Origin: Amoebophrya sp. A120
Lineage: Eukaryota > Sar > Dinophyceae > Syndiniales > Amoebophryaceae
Length of the DNA stretch: 64,000 nucleotides
Assembly: GCA_905178155.1 (NCBI GenBank)
Contig: CAJINV010000007.1
Span: 2,213,151-2,277,150 of the forward strand
Direction of reading: 5' to 3'
Every line of letters begins with the position of its first letter. Position 1 is the stretch's first letter. Of the stretch, positions 57,119-64,000 are shown one piece after another. A program made the position numbers and the translations under genes. Under the pieces are notes generated by a model. It saw nothing but the letters and a program-made list of their open reading frames with translations, was not told the DNA's origin and made no database searches.

Positions 57119-60100
57119 TCACTGCACCTTGCAGTCTTTGTCTTGCTGCTCACCATGTGTCTTTAAGGGGCTCGTCGAGGATGTCGTCGCCACGGGGTTT
57201 TTGTTTTTTGGCTTCATGATTATGAATGTTTTGTCACTGAGATCCCTTACCGGCCGCGGGGATGAAGTTTGTTCATCTATTCCCTGTACAACCTCTTCTC
57301 CCAGCGCCGAATTCGGAACCGTTGCCCCAACACCGGATTTCACCCTTCGAAACGCGTCGGGATCGTTCTTCTTCAGATTTTCTCTCTCCTGTTCCGTACA
57401 CTCCGCGTACACAACCTTCTTCACAGGTCGCATGTTTCTCCTTCTCGTCCGCTTGTTGTCTTTATCCAGGTTGTAGTTCCGGTGTGACGTCACCACCTTT
57501 GGGAAGCACCAAACCGAGCCCTGGATAATCACTTGCTCGGATTGTTCCTCCAGGCCTTGCTTCGATTTCTCCTCCTGGGAAGCGCTGCGGTTCTGCTTCT
57601 GCTTCTTGACATTGCTGGCATTTATTTGTACATCAATCTCTTGCGCACCGTCGTCAACATAATTGCCCCGACTTCTGGCAGTGATGCTGCGTTTATTCTT
57701 CTTAGTAGAGCTTCTGGCTTTATCCTCGGCAGAAATTCTGTTTTTCGAGGCCCATTTGGACTTCTTCGCCCGTTTCGCTTCTTTCGCTACCGCAGCGTCC
57801 TTTTTGTGCTGCTCGTTTTCGACTGTGACGCTTGTGAAGCCCCCAAGGAGATTGATAGTCTTCTTCGAAGAGGTGGTGGAGTCATTCTCATTGTGCGGAC
57901 CATCAAGCTGCTGATGTTCTTGAGAACCATTGTCCTTTCCCTCCTCCCCCGTGGCTGCTGGTCGTTTTTTCGATTTGAAGCGGATCTTCTCGAACTCCTC
58001 TTTCCTTCTTTTCCTCCTTTCCCGGCGTTTCCTCGCGATTGCCTCTTGTTCCTCTTGGTACGTCGGCGGCCGCCGGAATTTGTCTTGCAGTTTGTGCCAC
58101 ACTGCCGCGCGCTTCAGCAGCGCCTCCTCGCGTCTTTGTTGCAGCCGCTCAATCATTTGCTCCGCGATCTCGTGGTCGTCGGTATTGTCCAGAAAGTTCT
58201 TGACCAATTTTGCTCGTTGCTCTTTCGTCAATCTTGGAGGGGAGCAACGGTGCGGTTTCATGTTGTCGGAATAAGCCGCATTCGCATCGCCGGGCTCTTG
58301 CTGTGCTTCTGCAGCTTGCTGTGGTGCCACTGAGAGATTATTTGATTGACCCGCTATCTCATCTACTTCCATAGCGTGAATAGAACTTCTGCCAGCTTCT
58401 GGTTTCGTATTCGCGACTGCAGCATCTCCTGCAGCGGCCTGAGCAATTGTGCCCGTCTTGTCAGCAGCAGGAGCTGGGGCCGCTCCAGAAGAAGCACTTG
58501 CACTGGAGGTCGCACGACCACCAGCTGAGCTCGAAGGCGCTACGGCACCTCCTCCAGACCCGCTCGAAGACGATTTCGGGTCGCTCCCGCCCCGCAAAAT
58601 CTCGTTGAAATTCGGCTTTACGTTCTCAAACAAACCCTTGGCACCGAAAAGGAAGTCTTCCAGGTTGTTAATGTTTCCAGGGTTGATGTTCTCATCGCCT
58701 GTTGCTCCACCGGCCGTCGCGGCTTGCATCTCAGCAAGAAGTTTTTTCTCCGCTTCCGCAGCGGATATCCCCGCACCTCCGCTGGATAAGCTATCACTCT
58801 TGCCGTACTCTTCTTCAAAGCGCTTGAAGATCGCCCCGAGCCCCTTTTCCGCCATTTCTTTCTCCTTATTTTCAGACGGATTTGTTTCGGCAGGCGCGGG
58901 ATCTGATGGCTCGATTTTATCTTGATTTTTAGCGCTGTCAGGTGCTTTACTATTCAGCCCTACAACTTCCGGGTGCAGTTGCTTGTCCAAATCTTTGCTC
59001 AAGAAATCAAACCACTGCCCAAGCTGCTTGCCGAAGCTGTCTTCTTGGTCGTCATTCTTTCCGCTTGTGTTCGTGTTAGTTCCGTCTTTATCCTTCTCAT
59101 TTAAGTCTTCTCCAAATAACCCGCCAGAAAAGATCTGCTGAAATTGCTCCCGATCTTCCTTGGTCAGAAACTGCTGCCCCAAATCGCCGCACGACTGCTT
59201 GTACATTCTTAGAAAGTGGTCGAATTCACTGTTCCCCGGTTTCGGCAGCAGGTCCTCAAAACTGATGTTCGGCTTCGTTGTTGTACTGTCGCAGCTGCGA
59301 TTAATCGTCGTTTTGTTGAACCCGATTTTCGTGCCGTCTGCTTCGTCCTCTTCTTCGATGTCTTCCTCGTCCACCATCACTATGTCGCCGTCCTTATCTC
59401 GTCCTTTCATCGTCCCTGTTGTAGTAGTACTCATCGTCTTTTCAAACTCTACTTGTTCCCTTCTTTCCCTTTTCTGTTCCAAATCCGCCAGAACGTTGTT
59501 TTTGTGCTGCAAAACCGGGTTATTCTGGATGCGCTTCTCCGTGTACTTATCTAACAACTCCTCCGCTAGTAGCTTGTCCCTCTCTGCTTCCGTCTTTTTC
59601 CCTTCCTCCGATTGATGTCTTTTCACATCTACGAACTCGCTCTTCTCGTTCGCCACAAATGCCCGCTGCGCTGCGAACCCTCTTTCGTGTATCATGTTCA
59701 TCACTTCGCTCGGTAGTTGCCCCAGTTGCTCCAGCTTCGCCATCAGCAGGTCGACCCTTTTCTGCTCCTCCTGCTTCAGCGGGTGCTTCTTCTCTTTCTG
59801 CAGCTGCTCCCGGTAGTCCAGCAATTCGTCGACCGGCAGCTCACTTTGCCACCACTCCCGCCACCACATGTCGTGTTTCGGGACTTTGGGGTTCTTCTTC
59901 TGCTGCTTGATTTTCTCTTTTTTCTGCAAATAGTCCTCCACCTCCACCCACTTCACGATTTTCACGTTTTTCTCCTCGCGAATTTTTTTGAAGTCCGCCC
60001 TCTGCCGCAGGTCCCTTAATCTCATCGCGCGCTTGAACTTGTTGCGGTACCAGTTGCTCGTGTGGATATTCGGGTAGTTTTCGTCGTCGGGGTCGGATTC

Positions 60101-61411
60101 AATTTTCGGGAATTTTCGGTCGTATTCGAACTCATCGGCATCTTCGGAATCAGATGCGGTCAGATCGTTTTCGGAGAGCGTGTAGTACATGTACTTGCTG
60201 GGTTTTGGTTGTCGTTCTCGTCGTCCAGGATCATTTTTATTTTCATCGCTGGCCTTCTCCTTTTTCTTTTCGTCTCTTGTTCCAGTCTTCTTGTCAGGAT
60301 CGGCGTCGGAACGCTCGTCTGAAGAAGCACTAGAGCAGCTGTCGGAAAAATCTTCTGAATCTGATCCACTGCTGTCGTCTGAAGAATAGTCCTCCTGCTC
60401 GCGGCTATCCTGGCTATCGTGGTCGTACAAGGATCCCTCGTCTGATAAATCTGTATCATCCGGATCGGGTCTGCTGTAGCCCTCCCGTCGGTCCAACCAC
60501 TTCTCTTCCTTGCACGAATACAGTTTAACATCTTCCTTCCTGCCCTCGTAATCGCGTGCGGGTTTGGAGCCCTCCAAAGGCGCGGGCGGAAGCTTCTCGT
60601 ATTGAAGTTGGACCACCTTCAAAAGCTCCGGGTCTTCTATTTTTGCTATTGCGGCCCGTTGTTTTTCGGTCAAGTCCTTGCGGTTCTTTCTCACGATGTT
60701 TCCTTCGTCATCCACAACAGAGACCTGGTCATCCTCATCGTTGTCGTTATTTCTACGAACTACACTCCTGCCACCCAGGGGGGAGTCAGAATCTGACTCC
60801 GAAGACGAGGACATCGAATCGTCGTCCGAGCTGCTACTACTAGTAGAGCCAAAATCTTCTCGATCCTCCGAGTCTTCGTCGAGAATACTGTCCCCGGACA
60901 CGTAGTCCGAATCGTAGTCCAGACCGTGTTTTAACGCGACTTTTTTCCGCACGTTGATCTCTTTCAGCTTCCCGTTTTTCAGAATTCGATACGATTTATT
61001 CCGCAAATTTTCCGTGAAGTACATCTGTTCCTCTTGATACCTCTGTCTGCAGTACCGGTCGATGTCCTTCCACACGTACTCCTCCTCGACCCACTTCCGA
61101 TACGCGGCATGTTGCTCCGGCGTGATTTTGTGCCGCGGTTGCGACAGAATCACCGTGACCTCCTTGTAGCACTTCAGCATCTTCTGGTAGCGGTTGTAGT
61201 CCGCGTCTGTGTAGGTGGGATTCGTCTTCCGGTTCTCGTAAAACTCGTTCAACCACGGCTCCAGGCAAATCGCGCAGTTCGTGCAGGCCTCCTGAATCAC
61301 GTCCGTTCCTAACATGGAGGTAAGTAGCTTCTCGAAATCGTGGGCAAGCGCGGGATCATCGGCAACCATTCTGTATGTCGTTGACGAATGAATAAGTTTG
61401 AATTTCATCAT
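57119..61411 (-). CDS. Acidic/basic nuclear-type protein, unknown
   Basis: Single exon, 1430 aa, ATG 61411 (a second ATG at 61369 is possible). The first 150 residues look folded: a Cys cluster (CTNCAICLEPW), then a conserved-looking helical region (YRKWVEEEYVWKDIDRYCRQ, LRNKSYRILKNGKLKEINV). Long Asp/Glu/Ser tracts follow (about 170-240 and 310-420), then charged helices and two low-complexity Gly/Ala parts. A basic C-terminal third has likely nuclear signals (KRRERRKRRKEEFEKIRFKSKKRP). The composition is that of a chromatin or RNA-processing factor, but I recognise no family. It is 102 bp downstream of the next gene's stop. Confidence 0.75.
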   Translation of the reverse strand: MMKFKLIHSSTTYRMVADDPALAHDFEKLLTSMLGTDVIQEACTNCAICLEPWLNEFYENRKTNPTYTDADYNRYQKMLKCYKEVTVILSQPRHKITPEQHAAYRKWVEEEYVWKDIDRYCRQRYQEEQMYFTENLRNKSYRILKNGKLKEINVRKKVALKHGLDYDSDYVSGDSILDEDSEDREDFGSTSSSSSDDDSMSSSSESDSDSPLGGRSVVRRNNDNDEDDQVSVVDDEGNIVRKNRKDLTEKQRAAIAKIEDPELLKVVQLQYEKLPPAPLEGSKPARDYEGRKEDVKLYSCKEEKWLDRREGYSRPDPDDTDLSDEGSLYDHDSQDSREQEDYSSDDSSGSDSEDFSDSCSSASSDERSDADPDKKTGTRDEKKKEKASDENKNDPGRRERQPKPSKYMYYTLSENDLTASDSEDADEFEYDRKFPKIESDPDDENYPNIHTSNWYRNKFKRAMRLRDLRQRADFKKIREEKNVKIVKWVEVEDYLQKKEKIKQQKKNPKVPKHDMWWREWWQSELPVDELLDYREQLQKEKKHPLKQEEQKRVDLLMAKLEQLGQLPSEVMNMIHERGFAAQRAFVANEKSEFVDVKRHQSEEGKKTEAERDKLLAEELLDKYTEKRIQNNPVLQHKNNVLADLEQKRERREQVEFEKTMSTTTTGTMKGRDKDGDIVMVDEEDIEEEDEADGTKIGFNKTTINRSCDSTTTKPNISFEDLLPKPGNSEFDHFLRMYKQSCGDLGQQFLTKEDREQFQQIFSGGLFGEDLNEKDKDGTNTNTSGKNDDQEDSFGKQLGQWFDFLSKDLDKQLHPEVVGLNSKAPDSAKNQDKIEPSDPAPAETNPSENKEKEMAEKGLGAIFKRFEEEYGKSDSLSSGGAGISAAEAEKKLLAEMQAATAGGATGDENINPGNINNLEDFLFGAKGLFENVKPNFNEILRGGSDPKSSSSGSGGGAVAPSSSAGGRATSSASASSGAAPAPAADKTGTIAQAAAGDAAVANTKPEAGRSSIHAMEVDEIAGQSNNLSVAPQQAAEAQQEPGDANAAYSDNMKPHRCSPPRLTKEQRAKLVKNFLDNTDDHEIAEQMIERLQQRREEALLKRAAVWHKLQDKFRRPPTYQEEQEAIARKRRERRKRRKEEFEKIRFKSKKRPAATGEEGKDNGSQEHQQLDGPHNENDSTTSSKKTINLLGGFTSVTVENEQHKKDAAVAKEAKRAKKSKWASKNRISAEDKARSSTKKNKRSITARSRGNYVDDGAQEIDVQINASNVKKQKQNRSASQEEKSKQGLEEQSEQVIIQGSVWCFPKVVTSHRNYNLDKDNKRTRRRNMRPVKKVVYAECTEQERENLKKNDPDAFRRVKSGVGATVPNSALGEEVVQGIDEQTSSPRPVRDLSDKTFIIMKPKNKNPVATTSSTSPLKTHGEQQDKDCKVQ

Positions 61412-61513
61412 CTACGAAGAAGTGCTCCTGCGCATCACGATCAGAAAATTTTTGAACTTGAATAAACTGAAACTGATGATGGAGAAAGTTATCGATGCAT
61501 GATAGATTCGTAC

Positions 61514-64000
61514 TCATTTTCGAATTTCATTGCATGCGGCTCCCAAGAGGAACCTCCAACTCGTACAACTAGCAAAACAAATTTTATAGTACTCCTGCAG
61601 GTCATCCAGGGTTTTGTCGTAGACATTTTTGTTGAAGGCCTTTTGTGCCGCGGTGATGCCGAGTCTGTCTTTCCCGTGCCTTCTCGGATCTTCCAAATGA
61701 ACCTTCGAGAGCGGCCCGCCCCTAGGCTGTTTTCCTTTTGCTCCACTAGCTGTACCGAGTGGGCCCTTCTTCTTCCCGTGGTCTTTATTTCCCTTACCGG
61801 AACCAACAGTGCCTACTTTGGATGCTGAAGATGTGCTGCTGCTTGTTCCTGCTTGTCCGGTTTTATTAACAGCTGGCGAGTTGTCGTTCTCTGCAGAGTC
61901 GTAGTCGACCATCAAGCCATCTTGCTTGTTGTCCTGCTCCTGCTGCTGCAGCACTGTTGTACCATTTTGCGCTGCTGTGTAACCTTTTGCAGTAGCCCCT
62001 ACTTTTTCAGCCGAAGCTTTCCCTTTTCCCTTCGACAGGGGACCAGGAACGGTGGCCAGTCGCTGGACCGCTTTCTGCATGTTCTGCTTGATTTTCCAAT
62101 TGGCGAGTTCGTTCTCCGGATCTTTGTCTCTTTCCAGCCTCTCGAGCGCTTGTGCCTTCAACGCAGCCAGCTCCTCCGGGGAGAGCAAGGCCTTTTGCTC
62201 TTCTTCGGACAGTCGCGGCTTTCCCTTCTTCTCGCCCTTCTTGCCGTTCCCTTTGTCAAAAAGGACGCCATCGTCCTCGCCGGGATGAAACACACCTTTG
62301 CCTTTGATGCCCTTTACATCAAACATTGCGTCTTCCTCTTCGTCTTCCGACTCGGAGTCCATGGGACCTCTCCCAGATGAGCCTTTTTCGAAAGAATCAG
62401 CGAAGTCTTTTCCCTTGGGCCCACCTTTTCCAGGGCCTAAAAAGAAGTCCTTACCTGATTTATTTCCAAAGAACAAGTCCTTGCCTTTCTTTCCTTTTGC
62501 TTTTTTACAACTACCTTTCATCAGTAGCAGCTCCTCGTGGGTTGGTGGTGGAGGACGTGCGTATTCCTCGAGCAAAGCGTCGAAAGCTGGTTTTGCAGGG
62601 CGAGGCTCGGGATCTACAGCTTCAGAAGGTCGTGCGGCGCTGGCTGCGTCTTTCATCTCGACGTCAACATCTTCTGTACCGACAGCATTGCTAGGCGCGC
62701 TTAAGGCTTCTCCTGATTCACCAGTTGCAGCAGGTGGCGTAGTGCCGGAAGCAGGTGGAAGTGAAGCGACAGCCACAGCAGCAGGCTTTGAAGAAGAAGA
62801 GGATGAGGAGCCAGCAGAAGCCGTCACTGAAGCTGGAGGTGCGGCTGATGCTGTCCCTCCTTCTGCTCCTACTCCTGCTTCTCCTCGTGGCGCAGAAGTT
62901 GCAATTTTCTCCGCGCTCAGTTTCCTTGCCTTGTTCCCACCACCAGCCGCGTTGTTCAGAAATCCCTTTTTGACGGCGGGGTCCTTCTTCGCCGACGTGT
63001 TGAAGAAGCCCTTTTTCACAGCGGGCTGCGATGATTGTGGCTTCTGCTCTTGCAACTTGTCTCCAGTAGCAGTAGCACCCGCAGCTGCTGAACCACTTGG
63101 GGAAACACCACCTGGTGGCAGCACGTTCGATGACGTCTTCGGTTGTAAGCTCTGCTCCACCACTCCGAGAATGTCCTCAGTGTTCATCTTTCCGACGTCT
63201 TCCTTTTTCACTTTTGGCTTCGGCTTCGCTTGCTGGGCGGCGGGCTTGGCAGCTTTTGCACTTTTTGACGAACTACTTGAGGATTTGTTGTTGTTTCCCC
63301 CGCCTCCATTAAGGTTCAACACACTGTCGAATTGCTCCATCATTTCCTTGAAAAGCGGGTCCTGATAGAAAAAAATAGATCGCACATGATGTGGTTAAAG
63401 TTCTTGTGTACTTTTTGCTTCACAAATGCCAATATGCCCCGACGCAAGACAAGTTCCGCATTCATCTTAATATGACGATTCACAGAAGTAAGTTTTTAGT
63501 TTTACGTATTTATACCTGCATGATTTCTGTCATTTCCTGCATGCCTTCCATCTCATTCATTTCCCCACCTTGCACCTGCTTCATCCAATTCGAGAAATCT
63601 GACATCAGATCTGCGTCCCCAAGCGTTTCCTGGATCGTTTTCTCGAAATCGTTAACATCCTGTGACTTCGACGTCGCGCTACTCTGCTTGCTCTGGTCCT
63701 CGGCGGCCTTCGGCTTCTTGGCTGCTGGAGCGGCTCCTTCCCCCGTGGAAGCAGAAGCGGCTGCTTTTGCACCAGCTGCAGTGCCTGCACTGGACAACGT
63801 GGAACAGGAGGCATCAGTAGTAGGCGCAGCTTTAATACTGCTCTGGGGACCTCCTGTTTGCGCAGGCTCTACAGTGATCGTCTTCGGGTCCTCAGCAACA
63901 TCAGGACCTCCCTGAGGAGCTGCACCAGCATCGAAGTTTTTCCTGACCGGCGTCGGCCCAAGATGCCAATCTCCCTTCAGTGCCGGGTCGACTTCGAGTA
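61514..64000 (-). CDS. Gly/Lys-rich protein, 5' end outside window
   Basis: The exon from beyond the right edge to 63516 and the exon 63361-61514 join across a GT-AG intron (GTATAAATAC...TTTCTATCAG, phase 0). The open frame reaches base 64000. Upstream residues NDFEKTIQETLGDADLMSDF and MNEMEGMQEMTEIMQ lead across the intron to DPLFKEMMEQFDSVL. Then come low complexity and two KKGF(F/L)N repeats (VKKGFFNTSAKKDPAVKKGF), a KGKK/GKG-rich middle, and a well-behaved C-terminal block (LSKVHLEDPRRHGKDRLGI, AFNKNVYDKTLDDLQEYY). The Met-rich helices made me think of PEX19, but its core is absent. Function unknown. Confidence 0.75.

Noticed and set aside
62298..63365. 355-codon plus-strand frame
   Set aside because: Antisense of a low-complexity minus-strand exon; Ser/Pro/Ala-rich with no domain.
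63510..64000. PEX19 homologue
   Set aside because: Met-rich helices are suggestive, but the conserved PEX19 core and C-terminal CaaX-type end are missing.
1..64000. tRNA, rRNA, CRISPR, bacterial operons
   Set aside because: No conserved tRNA arms or rRNA cores were noticed by eye, no regular repeat-spacer array, and gene structure is eukaryotic.

Overview
This is nuclear DNA of a protist. The best fit is a syndinian (parasitic) dinoflagellate of the Amoebophrya type. Genes are protein-coding with long low-complexity stretches. Ordinary GT-AG introns (115-240 bp) sit beside a second intron class: short transposon-like cassettes with terminal inverted repeats (TIRs) that lie inside genes and must be removed exactly to give a readable protein. 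Such introner elements with unusual splice borders have been reported from Amoebophrya. The genus is inference; no rRNA or other marker is in the window. I found no tRNA, rRNA or CRISPR array.

Every gene I can support (13 host genes plus a retroelement ORF) lies on the minus strand, so transcription runs right to left. From the left edge: an EF-hand/NCS domain joined to a phosphatidylinositol phosphate kinase that runs off the window (1-5126); a large secreted-type FkbM methyltransferase (5688-10397); an F-box-like Cys-rich protein (10823-12262); an unknown protein (12860-14610); a second F-box-like paralogue split by a decayed endonuclease-type retroelement (15069-18876); a TYW3-TYW2 wybutosine fusion (19457-23017); an SFT2 Golgi protein (23985-24587); a two-RRM SR protein resembling SREK1 (25624-31292); a U-box-like protein (33549-37588); a very large unknown low-complexity protein (40167-46732); a mitochondrial-type helical protein interrupted by four introners (49500-54463); a small protein with a PP1-docking motif (55227-56468); an acidic nuclear-type protein (57119-61411); and a Gly/Lys-rich protein open at the right edge (61514-64000). 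Stretches near 31.3-33.5, 37.6-40.2 and 46.7-49.5 kb are AT-richer and hold nothing I can call.

The main discovery is a set of ten introner-like insertions, in eight sequence types, in six genes. Eight have a precise 5-bp target-site duplication (TSD) and TIRs that all begin TAT and end ATA. The other two have decayed duplications and weaker TIRs; one of these ends in TA only. In all ten, deleting the element plus five flanking bases restores the reading frame. The types share almost no body sequence but nearly all carry the word GCATGACA or its complement, and that word led me to the two decayed copies. The host genes cover unrelated jobs (tRNA modification, methyl transfer, ubiquitin-related, organellar), so the insertions look like general invaders and not a regulon.
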